Shown here: piece by piece, positions 39,209 through 49,518 of the stretch
Numbering within the stretch: the stretch's first letter is position 1
Layout: each line of letters begins with the position of its first letter
Source: Cupriavidus taiwanensis LMG 19424
GTDB lineage: Bacteria; Pseudomonadota; Gammaproteobacteria; Burkholderiales; Burkholderiaceae
Assembly (NCBI RefSeq): GCF_000069785.1
Contig: NC_010528.1
Location: forward strand, 1,736,001 to 1,800,000
DNA length: 64,000 bases
Direction of reading: 5' to 3'
Translations under genes and position numbers: made by a program
The notes under the pieces: generated by a model
What the model was told of the DNA's origin: nothing
Database searches by the model: none
What the model saw: the letters and a program-made list of their open reading frames with translations, nothing else

Positions 39209-40390
39209 TCAGCGGGCCGCGGCCCGCGCGGTGACGCCGGCCCTGGCCGCCTCGCGCGCCAGCGCGTCGGCGGCGAGCACGGCCTCGAGCGTGTCGGCGG
39301 GTCCGCTCGGTGCTTCCTCCAGCACCTGACGCACGATGCCGGCGATATCGGTAAAGCGCACCTGGCCCGCCAGGAATGCCTCTACCCCCACTTCATTGGC
39401 GGCATTGAGCACCGCGGGTGCCACCCCCGCCGCCCGCAGCGCGTCGAAGGCCAGCCCCAGGCACGGGAACCGCGCCAGGTCCGGCTTTTCGAAATGCAGG
39501 CCGCCGGCGAGGGTCAGGTCGAGCGGCGTCACGCCCGCGTCGATCCGTTCCGGATAGGCCAGGCCATAGGCGATTGGGGTGCGCATGTCGGGGTTGCCCA
39601 GCTGCGCCAGCACCGAGCCGTCGGTGTAGGCCACCATCGAATGCACGATGCTCTGCGGGTGGATCAGCACCTCGATGCGCTCGGCCGGGGCGCCGAACAG
39701 CCAGTGCGCCTCGATCACCTCGAGGCCTTTGTTCATCATGGTGGCCGAGTCGACCGAGATCTTGCGGCCCATGACCCAGTTGGGATGGGCGCAGGCCTGG
39801 TCAGGCGAGATATCGTGCAGCGTGGCCGGATCGCGGGTACGGAACGGCCCGCCCGACGCGGTCAGCAGCACCTTGGCCACGCCGCGGCCGTAGCGCGGGT
39901 CGTCGGCGGGCAGGCACTGGAAGATGGCGTTGTGCTCGCTGTCGATCGGCAGCAGCGTAGCGCCGTGCTCGCGCACCGCGTCCATGAAGATGCGCCCGGA
40001 CATGACCAGGGCTTCCTTGTTGGCCAGCAGCACGCGCTTGCCCGCGCGCGCCGCCGCCAGCGTCGGGCGCAGGCCCGCCGCGCCGACGATGGCGGCCATC
40101 ACCGCATCGGTCTGCGCGTCGGCGGCGATGGATTCCAGCGCGGCCTCGCCGTAGCTGACCTCGGTGGCCACGCTGGCATCGCGCAGCAGCGTTTCCAGTT
40201 CACGCGCCGCCTCGGCCGTCCCGACCACGGCGCGCGCCGGGCGGAACTCGATGCACTGGTCGGCCAGCTTGCGCACCTGCCGATGGGCGCTGAGCGCATG
40301 CGCCGCGTAACGGCCGGGATGGCGCCGGATCACGTCGAGCGTGCTTTCTCCGATGGAGCCGGTGGCGCCCAGGATGGTGATGCGATGCAT
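39209..40390 (-). CDS. dxr: 1-deoxy-D-xylulose 5-phosphate reductoisomerase
   Basis: The protein is 393 residues. It makes MEP, the committed step of the non-mevalonate isoprenoid pathway. The NADPH site is [17 protein letters not shown] at residues 3-19. Further landmarks are [39 protein letters not shown] and [20 protein letters not shown], which bind metal and substrate. The start at 40390 matches the known beginning of the family. It is 11 bases after cdsA. Confidence 0.97.
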   Translation of the reverse strand: MHRITILGATGSIGESTLDVIRRHPGRYAAHALSAHRQVRKLADQCIEFRPARAVVGTAEAARELETLLRDASVATEVSYGEAALESIAADAQTDAVMAAIVGAAGLRPTLAAARAGKRVLLANKEALVMSGRIFMDAVREHGATLLPIDSEHNAIFQCLPADDPRYGRGVAKVLLTASGGPFRTRDPATLHDISPDQACAHPNWVMGRKISVDSATMMNKGLEVIEAHWLFGAPAERIEVLIHPQSIVHSMVAYTDGSVLAQLGNPDMRTPIAYGLAYPERIDAGVTPLDLTLAGGLHFEKPDLARFPCLGLAFDALRAAGVAPAVLNAANEVGVEAFLAGQVRFTDIAGIVRQVLEEAPSGPADTLEAVLAADALAREAARAGVTARAAAR

Positions 40391-40401
40391 AGCAGACGGC
40401 T

Positions 40402-41223
40402 TCAGAGAAAAATCAGCATCAGGGCGGCCAGCGGGAACACCGGCAGCAAGGCGTCGATGCGGTCCAGCACGCCGCCATGGCCGGGCAGCAGCCGGCTGCT
40501 GTCCTTCTTGCCGACCTGGCGCTTGAGCAGGGATTCGAACAGGTCGCCCACCACGCTGGCGGCGACCAGCAGCGTGGTCAGCGCGGCGACGAAGCCCAGT
40601 CCGCCGCGGTCGCCCATTGCCGAGAACCAGGTCGGGGCAAAGGCGTGGGTGGCCGCCAGCGCAAGGCCGATCACCAGCGCCAGCACCCAGCCGCCAATCG
40701 CGCCTTCCCACGACTTGCCCGGGCTGATGCCGGGCGCCAGCTTGCGCCGGCCGATGGCCTTGCCGGTGAAATACGCGCCGATATCGGCGGCCCATACCAG
40801 CACCGCGGCGGTCAGCAGCACGCCGATGCCGGCGCCGCGCAGGATCATGGTGGCATGGGCAAACGCAGGCAGCATCACCAGGCCCAGCACCGCGCCCAGC
40901 GCCGTGAACGCCGGGGTGGCGCTGCGCACGCCGCGCGCCAGCAGCACCACGGCCACGACCCAGCACACCACCGCGGCCTCGAGCAGCCAGGTGGTGGCAT
41001 GGCGCAGCGGCAGGTCATGCCAGGCGATGGTGGCGATCAGGCAGGCCAGCGCATAGACGTAGGGCCACGGCCCGCGCAGGCCGATCAGGCGGCCGAATTC
41101 CCAGCCGGCCAGCAGCACGATCACGCCGAGCAGGCCCGCCAGGCCCGCCGGCGGCGCCAGGAACAGGATCGGCAGGATCAGCAGCAACAGGCACAGGGCG
41201 GTGATGACGCGGGTGAGGAGCAT
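40402..41223 (-). CDS. cdsA: Phosphatidate cytidylyltransferase
   Basis: The protein is 273 residues with about eight membrane helices. It forms CDP-diacylglycerol from phosphatidate and CTP for phospholipid synthesis. The family signature is in the C-terminal half: [34 protein letters not shown] and [32 protein letters not shown] (split here: FESLLKRQ and [11 protein letters not shown]). Acidic residues there bind metal. It lies between uppS and dxr. Confidence 0.96.
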   Translation of the reverse strand: MLLTRVITALCLLLLILPILFLAPPAGLAGLLGVIVLLAGWEFGRLIGLRGPWPYVYALACLIATIAWHDLPLRHATTWLLEAAVVCWVVAVVLLARGVRSATPAFTALGAVLGLVMLPAFAHATMILRGAGIGVLLTAAVLVWAADIGAYFTGKAIGRRKLAPGISPGKSWEGAIGGWVLALVIGLALAATHAFAPTWFSAMGDRGGLGFVAALTTLLVAASVVGDLFESLLKRQVGKKDSSRLLPGHGGVLDRIDALLPVFPLAALMLIFL

Positions 41224-41259
41224 GCGCTGCGGTCCCGTGAAGAGTTGGAGCGGCCTGGC

Positions 41260-42030
41260 TCAGGCCGTGCCGGAAAGTCCCGGCGCGACCAGCTGCGCGC
41301 TGGTGCGGCCGAAGCGGCGTTCGCGCTGGCGGTACGAGGCAAAGGCCTTGTCGAGTTCCGCGGCGTCGAAATCCGGCCAGTAGACATCGGTGAAATACAG
41401 CTCGGAATAGGCGAGCTGCCACAGCAGGAAGTTGCTGATGCGCTGTTCGCCGCCGGTGCGGATGAACAGGTCCGGCTCCGGCGCATAGGCCATGGCCAGG
41501 TGCGGTGCCAGCAGGGACTCGTCGATCGTTTCCGGATCGAGCATGGGCGAGCGCGCCAGCATCTTGCGCATGGCCTGCAGCAGATCCCAGCGCCCGCCGT
41601 AGTTGGCGGCGATGGTGACGGTCAGGCCGGTATTGCCGGCGGTGCGCGCCTCGGCATCCTTGATCAGCCGCTGGATGCGCGGACTGAAGCGGCTCAGGTC
41701 GCCCACCACCCGCAGCCGGATGTTGTTGGCGTGCATCTTCACCACTTCGCGACGCAGCGACATCATGAACAGCCGCATCAGGAACGAGACCTCGTCGGCC
41801 GGACGCCGCCAGTTCTCGGAGCTGAACGCGAACAGCGTCAGGTACTGCACGCCCCTGGCGGCGCAGGCTTCCACCACCGCGCGCACAGCGTCCAGCCCCC
41901 GGCTGTGCCCCGCCACGCGCGGCAGATGCCGCTGGGTCGCCCAGCGGCCGTTGCCGTCCATGATGATGGCAACGTGCCTGGGCACGTAGGAAGTATCGGG
42001 TACGGCAAGCGTCGAGCTGATGTGCTGCAT
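41260..42030 (-). CDS. uppS: Undecaprenyl diphosphate synthase
   Basis: The protein is 256 residues. It extends farnesyl diphosphate to the C55 carrier for cell-wall and O-antigen synthesis. The catalytic aspartate is in [16 protein letters not shown] near residue 24. Other signatures are [30 protein letters not shown] and [19 protein letters not shown]. It is complete and sits between frr and cdsA. Confidence 0.97.
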   Translation of the reverse strand: MQHISSTLAVPDTSYVPRHVAIIMDGNGRWATQRHLPRVAGHSRGLDAVRAVVEACAARGVQYLTLFAFSSENWRRPADEVSFLMRLFMMSLRREVVKMHANNIRLRVVGDLSRFSPRIQRLIKDAEARTAGNTGLTVTIAANYGGRWDLLQAMRKMLARSPMLDPETIDESLLAPHLAMAYAPEPDLFIRTGGEQRISNFLLWQLAYSELYFTDVYWPDFDAAELDKAFASYRQRERRFGRTSAQLVAPGLSGTA

Positions 42031-42076
42031 GGGCGTGAGACGGTCGCTGACAGTCCCGGCAAGGCCGGGACGGGCG

Positions 42077-42637
42077 TCAGACCGTCATGATCTCCTTCTC
42101 TTTTTCGGCGACCATCCTGTCGATCTCGGCCACGTACTTGTCGGTCAGTTTCTGCACCTCGTCCTGGCCGCGGCGCTCTTCGTCCTCGGAAATGGTCTTG
42201 TCCTTGACCAGCTTCTTGAACTGCTCGTTGGCATCGCGGCGCAGGTTGCGCACGGCCACCTTGGCGCCCTCGGCCTCGCCCTTCACGACCTTGGTCAGCT
42301 CCTTGCGGCGCTCTTCGGTCAGTGCAGGCATCGGCACACGGATCACTTCGCCCATGGTGGCCGGATTCAGGCCCAGGTCGCAATCGCGGATGGCCTTTTC
42401 GACGGCGCTGACCATTTTCTTTTCCCACGGCTGCACCGTGATGGTACGGGCATCGGCCAGGCCGATCGCCGCCACCTGGCTGATGGGAACCATCGAGCCG
42501 TAGTAATCCACCTGAACGTGATCGAGCAGGCCGGTATGGGCACGACCGGTGCGGATCTTAGCCAGATCGGCCTTGAAGGCTTCGATCGACTTCTGCATTT
42601 TCTGCTCGGCGCTCTTCTTTGTGTCGGCGACGCTCAT
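42077..42637 (-). CDS. frr: Ribosome recycling factor
   Basis: The protein is 186 residues, standard length. It splits post-termination ribosomes with EF-G. The three-helix bundle begins with [20 protein letters not shown] and the conserved [13 protein letters not shown] follows. The central domain has [20 protein letters not shown] and the end has [20 protein letters not shown]. It is 141 bases after pyrH. Confidence 0.97.
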   Translation of the reverse strand: MSVADTKKSAEQKMQKSIEAFKADLAKIRTGRAHTGLLDHVQVDYYGSMVPISQVAAIGLADARTITVQPWEKKMVSAVEKAIRDCDLGLNPATMGEVIRVPMPALTEERRKELTKVVKGEAEGAKVAVRNLRRDANEQFKKLVKDKTISEDEERRGQDEVQKLTDKYVAEIDRMVAEKEKEIMTV

Positions 42638-42778
42638 TTTTACCTCCGAAAATCAGCCAACCAAGATCCCCTCTGGTGGGGTTCGAAAATGAATCATTCT
42701 ACTCTTTGCCCGGCTGGATACCAGCGCCGCGGCCCGGCATCCGTTACCGGACTCACAGATGCGCCCCGGCGACGAGGA

Positions 42779-43489
42779 TCACACATGCACCAGCGTACCC
42801 TCATCCTCGCCCAGGATGACGCGCTTGAGCGCGCCCGGCTTCACGATCGAGAACACCTTGATCGGCAGCTTCTGGTCGCGGCACAGCGCAAACGCGGTGG
42901 CGTCCATCACTTGCAGGTTGCGCGAGATGGCCTCGTCGAAGCTGATGGTGGTGTAGCGCGTGGCGCTGGGATCCTTCTTCGGGTCGGCGGTGTACACGCC
43001 GTCGACCTTGGTGGCCTTCAGCACGATCTCGGCGCCGATCTCGGAGCCGCGCAGCGCGGCCGCGGTATCGGTGGTGAAGAACGGGTTGCCGGTGCCGGCG
43101 GCGAAGATCACCACCTTGCCCTCTTCCAGCTGGCGGATCGCGCGCGGGCGGATATAGGGCTCGACCACCTGGTCCATGCGCAGCGCCGACTGCACGCGGC
43201 CTTCGATATTGGCGTGGCGCATCGCGTCCTGCAGCGCCAGCGCGTTCATCATGGTGGCCAGCATGCCCATGTAGTCCGCGGTGGCGCGGTCCATGCCGGC
43301 AGCGCCGCCGGCAACGCCGCGGAAGATATTGCCGCCGCCGATCACCACCGCCACCTGCACGCCGAGCTTCACGATCTCGGCAATGTCGTTCACCATCGCC
43401 TCGATGGTGGAGCGGTTGATGCCGAAGGCATCGTCGCCCATCAGGGCTTCACCGGACAGTTTCAGAAGGACGCGCTTGTAGGCTGGCAT
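42779..43489 (-). CDS. pyrH: UMP kinase
   Basis: The protein is 236 residues. It phosphorylates UMP to UDP and belongs to the amino acid kinase fold. Landmarks are [17 protein letters not shown] at the start, [35 protein letters not shown] and a C-terminal [15 protein letters not shown]. The ATG at 43489 was chosen because the conserved N-terminus begins there; the frame is open further upstream but without any domain. It follows tsf at a distance of 286 bases. Confidence 0.97.
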   Translation of the reverse strand: MPAYKRVLLKLSGEALMGDDAFGINRSTIEAMVNDIAEIVKLGVQVAVVIGGGNIFRGVAGGAAGMDRATADYMGMLATMMNALALQDAMRHANIEGRVQSALRMDQVVEPYIRPRAIRQLEEGKVVIFAAGTGNPFFTTDTAAALRGSEIGAEIVLKATKVDGVYTADPKKDPSATRYTTISFDEAISRNLQVMDATAFALCRDQKLPIKVFSIVKPGALKRVILGEDEGTLVHV

Positions 43490-43775
43490 GTTCACCCTCG
43501 GAAGGAGCAGTTCGCTCGGTTGAGACGATACTGGGACGAATGTTTTGGCACCGGTGGCACGGGTCATCGTGCCGCCGGCAGGAGAAAAGCCGGTTTTCGG
43601 GGTGCCCCGGACTGGACCGGACCACCGCGAAAACAGACTGCTGCCGCCGGACTGCCGTAGCGCAACGCGGCCGCGCCGTGCTGCACTACTTATGCAGAGG
43701 GGCACCTTGCGGCGCCCCTGCGGCATTATAGGCGCCCGGACCGGCACCGACGGCCGGCCCGGCGCGCCCCGGACA
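43490..43775. other. tsf-pyrH spacer
   Basis: The 286 bases contain a short hairpin at about 43695-43722 (AGGGGC/GCCCCT) without a T-run. It is too weak to call a terminator. I see no gene or clear promoter. Confidence 0.35.
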
Positions 43776-44654
43776 TCAGCCCTTCTGGGCAGCGGCCACC
43801 TGGGCGGCCACTTCGGCGGCGAAGTCGTCCTGCTTCTTCTCGATGCCTTCGCCCACGACATAGAGCGTGAAGCTCTTGACGGTCGTGTTGGCGGCCTTCA
43901 GCATCTGCTCGACGGTCTGCTTGTCGTTCTTCACGAACGGCTGGTTGAACAGCGAGACTTCCTTCAGGTACTTCTGCACCGAACCCTCGACCATCTTGGC
44001 GGCGATCTCGGCCGGCTTGCCCGACTCGGCGGCCTTCTGCTCGGCGATGCTGCGCTCCTTGGCGATCAGGTCGGCGGGGACCTGCTCGGCCGACAGCGAC
44101 ACCGGCTTCATCGCGGCCACGTGCATGGCGACGTCCTTGGCGGCGGCTTCGTCGCCGTCGAACTCGACCATCACGCCGATGCGGGTGCCGTGCAGGTACG
44201 AGACCAGCTTGCCGCCGTTGGCGTAGCGGGCAAAGCGGCGGATCGTCATGTTTTCGCCGATCTTGCCGATCAGGGCGGTACGGGTGGCTTCAACGCTCAC
44301 GCCGTCGATTTCCAGCGCCGACAGCGCGGCCACGTCGGCCGGGTTCTGCTTGGCGACCAGCTCGGCCACCTTGGCCGAGAAGGCCAGGAAGTCGTCGTTC
44401 TTGGAGACGAAATCGGTTTCGCAGTTCAGTTCGACCAGCGCGCCGGTGGTGCCGTCGATGAACGCAGCGACCACGCCTTCGGCGGTCACGCGCGAGGCAG
44501 CCTTGCTGGCCTTGTTGCCCAGCTTGACGCGCAGCAGCTCTTCAGCCTTGTTCAGGTCGCCGTCGGCCTCGGTCAGGGCCTTCTTGCATTCCATCATCGG
44601 CGCGTCGGTCTTCGCGCGCAGTTCTGCAACCATGCTTGCGGTAATTGCCGCCAT
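43776..44654 (-). CDS. tsf: Translation elongation factor Ts
   Basis: The protein is 292 residues. It exchanges GDP for GTP on EF-Tu. The N-terminal domain shows [20 protein letters not shown] and [20 protein letters not shown]. The core has [16 protein letters not shown], and the last part carries [17 protein letters not shown], all conserved. It is downstream of rpsB, separated by a 284-base spacer with a strong hairpin, and AGGAGTGAC precedes the ATG. Confidence 0.97.
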   Translation of the reverse strand: MAAITASMVAELRAKTDAPMMECKKALTEADGDLNKAEELLRVKLGNKASKAASRVTAEGVVAAFIDGTTGALVELNCETDFVSKNDDFLAFSAKVAELVAKQNPADVAALSALEIDGVSVEATRTALIGKIGENMTIRRFARYANGGKLVSYLHGTRIGVMVEFDGDEAAAKDVAMHVAAMKPVSLSAEQVPADLIAKERSIAEQKAAESGKPAEIAAKMVEGSVQKYLKEVSLFNQPFVKNDKQTVEQMLKAANTTVKSFTLYVVGEGIEKKQDDFAAEVAAQVAAAQKG

Positions 44655-44774
44655 TTGTCACTCCTTGAATGGTTCGCGCCGGGTGCAGGCAGTCGCCCGC
44701 TGCACCCGGTCGGTGGGTCTTCAGCGCACCCGCGGCAGATCTTGCCTGCGGCGGATGACAACAATTCAAATTCG

Positions 44775-44807
44775 AAAAAAGGGGGCGCCAGATGTGCCCC
44801 CTTTTTT
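44775..44807. terminator. Hairpin terminator/attenuator between rpsB and tsf
   Basis: AAAAAA-GGGGGC-(9)-GCCCCC-TTTTTT is a symmetric terminator that reads in either direction. It lies 131 bases after the rpsB stop and 120 before tsf. A partial terminator between these genes is known in E. coli, where it lowers tsf transcription, so the same role is likely. Confidence 0.85.
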
Positions 44808-44938
44808 GCCCTGCTGCCGAAGTACCCCGGCTTGCGCCCTGCGCGCTGCCCGGCGTGCCGGGCGGCAGGCGACGCCTGCCTTGTCCTGTGTTGACGTGCG
44901 CGCTATCGGGTTCCTTTCAGCAGCGGGCCGGGAGGCTA

Positions 44939-45682
44939 TCAGCCTTCCTGCACTTCGACGAATTCGTCGTCGCCGCGGGCGGCTTCAACGACTTCCTGCA
45001 CGGCATTGGCACGGCCTTCCAGGATGGCGTCGGCCACGCCGCGCACGTACAGGGCCACGGCCTTGCTCGAGTCGTCGTTGCCCGGGATCACGTAATCGAT
45101 GCCTTCCGGCGAGTGGTTGGTATCGACCACGCCGATCACGGGGATGCCCAGCTTGTTGGCTTCGGTCACGGCGATCTTGTGGTAGCCGACGTCGACCACG
45201 AAGATGGCGTCAGGCACGCCGCCCATTTCCTTGATGCCGCCGATCGACTTTTCCAGCTTGATCATCTCGCGCTCGAACATCAGCGCTTCCTTCTTGCTCA
45301 TGGTTTCCAGCGCGCCGGCTTCCTTGGCGGCTTCCATGTCCTTCAGGCGCTTGATCGAGGTCTTGACCGTCTTGAAGTTGGTCAGCATGCCGCCGAGCCA
45401 GCGGGCGTCGACGTAAGGCATGCCGGCGCGGCCTGCTTCTTCAGCCAGGATTTCGCGCGACTGGCGCTTGGTGCCCACGAAAAGGATGGTGCCGCGATTG
45501 GCCGCCAGCTGACGCACGTACTTCATGGCGTCCTGGAACATCGGCAGCGTCTTTTCGAGGTTGATGATGTGGATCTTGTTGCGATGGCCGAAGATGAAGG
45601 GGGCCATCTTCGGGTTCCAGAAGCGGGTCTGGTGGCCGAAGTGGCAACCGGCTTCCAGCATTTCGCGCATGGTCACGGACAT
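44939..45682 (-). CDS. rpsB: 30S ribosomal protein S2
   Basis: The protein is 247 residues. The start [18 protein letters not shown] and the sequence [17 protein letters not shown] are canonical. It also has [36 protein letters not shown] and [20 protein letters not shown]. It binds the 30S head near S1. ATG 45682 was chosen from this N-terminus, with TTTGGAGATTCAC before it. It heads the long leftward gene run. A promoter lies about 160 bases upstream. Confidence 0.98.
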   Translation of the reverse strand: MSVTMREMLEAGCHFGHQTRFWNPKMAPFIFGHRNKIHIINLEKTLPMFQDAMKYVRQLAANRGTILFVGTKRQSREILAEEAGRAGMPYVDARWLGGMLTNFKTVKTSIKRLKDMEAAKEAGALETMSKKEALMFEREMIKLEKSIGGIKEMGGVPDAIFVVDVGYHKIAVTEANKLGIPVIGVVDTNHSPEGIDYVIPGNDDSSKAVALYVRGVADAILEGRANAVQEVVEAARGDDEFVEVQEG

Positions 45683-45838
45683 GTGAATCTCCAAAGGGTT
45701 AGGTCTGAAGCCCGCCCCGACATTCCTGAAAAGGAACACCCCGGATAGGCGGGCCAGCGATTTCAAGCGGCAGGAAGGCCCTGCCAGATAACCGAACCGG
45801 CCGGCGCAATTGCTGCGGCGCAACCAGATCAGCCCGCT

Positions 45839-45868
45839 ATTGTAGCAACAAAAGTGCCGCCCGCTCAA
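45839..45868 (-). promoter_or_regulatory. Sigma-70-type promoter of rpsB
   Basis: On the minus strand TTGAGC (-35, 45863-45868) and TACAAT (-10, 45839-45844) are 18 bases apart. It would give an rpsB leader of roughly 150 bases, long enough for feedback by S2, but no leader structure was worked out. Confidence 0.55.
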
Positions 45869-45945
45869 GCCGTGCGGGTCTCTCCCTCCTGGGGCGCGCT
45901 GGCGCGGGCGGCCCGGAACAGGCTGCGATCCGGCCTCGATGGTGC

Positions 45946-45951
45946 GATAAT
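45946..45951 (+). promoter_or_regulatory. Possible -10 box of map promoter
   Basis: GATAAT lies 66 bases before the map start, in the divergent spacer with rpsB. The -35 (CTGCGA at 17 bases) is weak. Confidence 0.35.
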
Positions 45952-46017
45952 CCCACTTTGCACCTTCGATTCAGGCGTGGCCCGTGGCCCCGCCTTCACT
46001 TTTTCTGGCGACGCAGC

Positions 46018-46836
46018 ATGAGCATTTACCTGAACACCGCCGAAGACATCGCCCACATGCGCGTGGCTTGCCGCCTTGCCTCCGAAGTCCTCGACTACAT
46101 CACGCCCTTCGTGCAACCCGGCGTCACCACCGGCGAACTCGACCGCCTGTGCCACGCCTATATGCGCGACGTGCAGGGCACGGTGCCGGCGCCGCTGAAT
46201 TATGCGCCCCCGGGATACCCGCCCTTCCCCGGCGCGATCTGCACCTCGGTCAACGACGTCATCTGCCACGGCATTCCCGGCGAGCGCGTGCTCAAGAGCG
46301 GCGACGCCGTCAATCTGGACATCACCGTCATCACCAAGGACGGCTACTACGGCGACACCAGCCGCATGTTCATCGTCGGCGAGGGCTCGATCCTGGCCAG
46401 GCGCCTGGCGCAGGTGACCTATGAGTGCATGTGGAAGGGCATCGCCCAGGTGCGCCACGGCGCCCGCCTCGGCGATATCGGCCACGCCATCCAGGTGCAC
46501 GCCGAAGCCGCCGGCTACAGCGTGGTGCGCGAGTACTGCGGCCACGGCATCGGCAAGAATTTCCACGAAGACCCGCAGATCCTGCACTACGGCCGCCCCG
46601 GCACCGGCGCCGAGATCAAGGCCGGCATGATCTTCACGGTGGAGCCGATGATCAACGCCGGCAAGCGCGATATCCGCACCATGCCCGACCAGTGGACCGT
46701 GAAGACCCGCGACCGCAGCCTGTCGGCGCAGTGGGAGCACACGGTACTGGTCACCGAGACCGGCTACGAAGTGCTGACGGTGTCCGCCGGCACCCCGGCG
46801 CCGCCGGCCTTCATTACCGATTCCGTGGCGGCCTGA
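46018..46836 (+). CDS. map: Type I methionine aminopeptidase
   Basis: The protein is 272 residues. It removes the initiator Met from new proteins. The metal ligands are in place: Asp residues in VNLDITVITKDGYYGDTS, His in CGHGIGKNFHEDP, Glu in GMIFTVEPMIN and Glu in WEHTVLVTETG. The substrate His is in NDVICHGIPG. The ATG at 46018 was preferred over 45958 because the fold starts at YLNTAEDIAHMR. It is divergent from rpsB, a common arrangement, and glnD follows 50 bases later. Confidence 0.96.
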   Translation: MSIYLNTAEDIAHMRVACRLASEVLDYITPFVQPGVTTGELDRLCHAYMRDVQGTVPAPLNYAPPGYPPFPGAICTSVNDVICHGIPGERVLKSGDAVNLDITVITKDGYYGDTSRMFIVGEGSILARRLAQVTYECMWKGIAQVRHGARLGDIGHAIQVHAEAAGYSVVREYCGHGIGKNFHEDPQILHYGRPGTGAEIKAGMIFTVEPMINAGKRDIRTMPDQWTVKTRDRSLSAQWEHTVLVTETGYEVLTVSAGTPAPPAFITDSVAA

Positions 46837-46886
46837 CGCCGCGCGCAAGCCAGGGCGCCTGACCGGGCGCCCTTCTTTTTCCAGCC

Positions 46887-49496
46887 GTGCCCACGAACCC
46901 TTCCGCCCTCCCCATGGACACCACGCCGGAACTGCTGCTGGCCGCGCGCGTGCGCGACCAGCTGAAAGCCGACAAGCAGGCGCTGTTTGCGGACTTCAAC
47001 GCCAGCGCCAATGCCGGCACGCTGACCACGCGGCTGCGCCGCGCCGTCGATGCCGCGCTCGGCGAGGCCTGGCGCGGGCTGGCGATGCCCGCGGACGCGG
47101 CGCTGGTGGCGGTGGGCGGCTACGGCCGCGGCGAACTGTTCCCGTACTCGGACGTCGACGTGCTGCTGTTGCTGCCGGCCGAACCCGACCGGGATACCGC
47201 CGGCAAGCTGGAACGCTTTATCGGCCTGTGCTGGGACCTGGGGCTCGAGATCGGCTCGGCCGTGCGCACCGTTGACGACTGCATCCGCGAGTCGCGCCAG
47301 GACGTCACCATCCAGACCTCGCTGCTCGAGGCGCGCCTGCTGACCGGCAACCGCAAGCTGTTCGAGGCGCTGCGCAGCCGCTACCAGGCCGACCTCGACC
47401 CGGCGGCGTTCTTCCAGGCCAAGCTGCTGGAAATGCGCCAGCGCCACGCCAAGTACCAGGACACGCCCTACGCGCTCGAGCCCAACTGCAAGGAGAGCCC
47501 GGGCGGGCTGCGCGACCTGCAGGTGATCCTGTGGATGACCAAGGCCGCGGGCCTGGGCGACAGCTGGAAGGAATTGTTCGAGAAGGGGCTGCTGACGCAG
47601 CGCGAAGCGCAGGAACTGGCCCGCAACGAGCGCCTGCTGAAGACCATCCGCGCGCGCCTGCACCTGGTCGCCGGGCGCCGCCAGGACGTGCTGGTGTTCG
47701 ACCTGCAGACCGCGCTGGCCGAGGCCTTCGGCTACCGCCAGAGTGCCCACAAGCGCGCCAGCGAGCAGCTGATGCGCCGCTACTACTGGGCCGCCAAGGC
47801 GGTGACCCAGCTCAACAGCGTGCTGCTGCTCAATATCGAGGCGATGCTGTTCCCCAGCGAGTCGCAGGTGACGCGCGTGCTCAACGAGCGCTTCGTCGAG
47901 CGCCAGGGCATGCTGGAAATCACCAGCGACGACCTCTACGAGCGCGACCCGCACGCCATCCTCGAGACCTTCCTGCTGTACGAGCGCACGCCCGGCGTGA
48001 AGGGACTGGCCCCGCGCACGCTGCGCGGGTTGTACAACGCCCGCACGGTGATGGACGCGCGCTGGCGCAACGACCCCGAGAACCGCCGGCTGTTCCTGGC
48101 CATCGTGCAGGAGCCGCAGGGCATTACCCATGCGCTGCGGCTGATGAACCAGACCAGCGTGCTGGGCCGCTACCTGATCAACTTCCGGCGCATCGTCGGG
48201 CAGATGCAGCACGACCTGTTCCACGTGTACACCGTGGATCAGCACATCCTGATGGTGGTGCGCAACATGCGCCGCTTCGCCATTGTCGAGCACACCCACG
48301 AGTTCCCGTTCTGCAGCCAGTTGATGGCCAGCTTCGACAAGCCCTGGGTGCTGTGGGTGGCGGCGCTGTTCCACGACATCGCCAAGGGCCGCGGCGGCGA
48401 CCATTCACGGCTCGGCACCGTCGATGCGCGCCGCTTCTGCAGGCAGCACGGCATTGCGCGCGAGGACGCCGACCTGATCTGCTGGCTGGTCGAGCACCAC
48501 CTGACCATGAGCCACGTCGCGCAGAAACAGGACCTGACCGATCCGGACGTGGTCCATGCCTTCGCCGAGGTGGTCGGCAGCGAACGCTACCTGACCGCGC
48601 TCTACCTGCTGACCGTCGCCGATATCCGTGGCACCAGCCCCAAGGTATGGAACGCCTGGAAGGGCAAGCTGCTGGAAGACCTGTACCACATCACGCTGCG
48701 CGTGCTGGGCGGCGCGCGGGTGGACCCGCACTCGCTGTGGTCGCAGCGCAAGGCGGACACCATCTCGGAACTGCGCCTGAAAGCGTTCGACCCGGCGCTG
48801 GGCAAGTCGCTGTGGGCGCAGCTGGACGTGGCCTTCTTCCTGCGCCACGATTCGCACGATATCGCCTGGCTGACGCGCCACCTGTACAACAAGGTCGACA
48901 GCCCGGTGCCGGTGGTCAAGGCGCGCGTGTCGCCGGCCGGCGAAGGCCTGCAGGTAGCGGTCTACATCAAGGACCAGCCCGACCTGTTCGCGCGCATCTG
49001 CGGCTATTTCGAGCGCAAGGCGTTTTCGATCCAGGACGCCAAGATCCACACCACGCGCCACGGCTACGCGCTCGATACGTTCCAGGTCACCGACCCCGGC
49101 ATGGCCGGCGACGGCGGCAATTACCGCGACATCATCGCGCTGGTCGAGCACGAGCTGTGCGAGCGGCTGCGCCTGCAGGGCGCGCTGCCCGAGCCCACGC
49201 AGGGGCGGCTGTCGCGCCAGTCGCGCAGCTTCCCGATCAAGCCGCGCGTCGACCTGCGCCCGGACGAGCGCGGCCAGTATTACCTGCTGTCGCTGTCCGC
49301 CAACGACCGCACCGGCCTGCTGTACGCCATCGCCCGCGTACTGGCGCGCCATCGCGTGTCCGTGCACACGGCACGCATCAACACTTTGGGCGAACGCGTC
49401 GAAGACGTGTTCCTGGTAGACGGCAGCCGCCTGGCCGCCGACAACCGATTGCAGATTCAGCTTGAACAGGACTTGCTCGCCGCCCTCGCCATCTGA
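46887..49496 (+). CDS. glnD: Bifunctional uridylyltransferase/uridylyl-removing enzyme GlnD
   Basis: The protein is 869 residues from a GTG at 46887; an ATG at 46914 ([12 protein letters not shown]) would give 860 and is equally possible. It adds and removes UMP on PII proteins in response to glutamine. The nucleotidyltransferase motif [19 protein letters not shown] lies near residue 75. The HD domain for UMP removal has [17 protein letters not shown] near 495. Two ACT domains that sense glutamine fill the C-terminus ([17 protein letters not shown] near 690; [17 protein letters not shown] near 805). Confidence 0.96.
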   Translation: MPTNPSALPMDTTPELLLAARVRDQLKADKQALFADFNASANAGTLTTRLRRAVDAALGEAWRGLAMPADAALVAVGGYGRGELFPYSDVDVLLLLPAEPDRDTAGKLERFIGLCWDLGLEIGSAVRTVDDCIRESRQDVTIQTSLLEARLLTGNRKLFEALRSRYQADLDPAAFFQAKLLEMRQRHAKYQDTPYALEPNCKESPGGLRDLQVILWMTKAAGLGDSWKELFEKGLLTQREAQELARNERLLKTIRARLHLVAGRRQDVLVFDLQTALAEAFGYRQSAHKRASEQLMRRYYWAAKAVTQLNSVLLLNIEAMLFPSESQVTRVLNERFVERQGMLEITSDDLYERDPHAILETFLLYERTPGVKGLAPRTLRGLYNARTVMDARWRNDPENRRLFLAIVQEPQGITHALRLMNQTSVLGRYLINFRRIVGQMQHDLFHVYTVDQHILMVVRNMRRFAIVEHTHEFPFCSQLMASFDKPWVLWVAALFHDIAKGRGGDHSRLGTVDARRFCRQHGIAREDADLICWLVEHHLTMSHVAQKQDLTDPDVVHAFAEVVGSERYLTALYLLTVADIRGTSPKVWNAWKGKLLEDLYHITLRVLGGARVDPHSLWSQRKADTISELRLKAFDPALGKSLWAQLDVAFFLRHDSHDIAWLTRHLYNKVDSPVPVVKARVSPAGEGLQVAVYIKDQPDLFARICGYFERKAFSIQDAKIHTTRHGYALDTFQVTDPGMAGDGGNYRDIIALVEHELCERLRLQGALPEPTQGRLSRQSRSFPIKPRVDLRPDERGQYYLLSLSANDRTGLLYAIARVLARHRVSVHTARINTLGERVEDVFLVDGSRLAADNRLQIQLEQDLLAALAI

Positions 49497-49518
49497 GGCG
49501 GGCGGGCATCATCAACCT

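Noticed and set aside
43695..43722. Hairpin between tsf and pyrH as a terminator
   Set aside because: The stem is short and no T-run follows in either direction.
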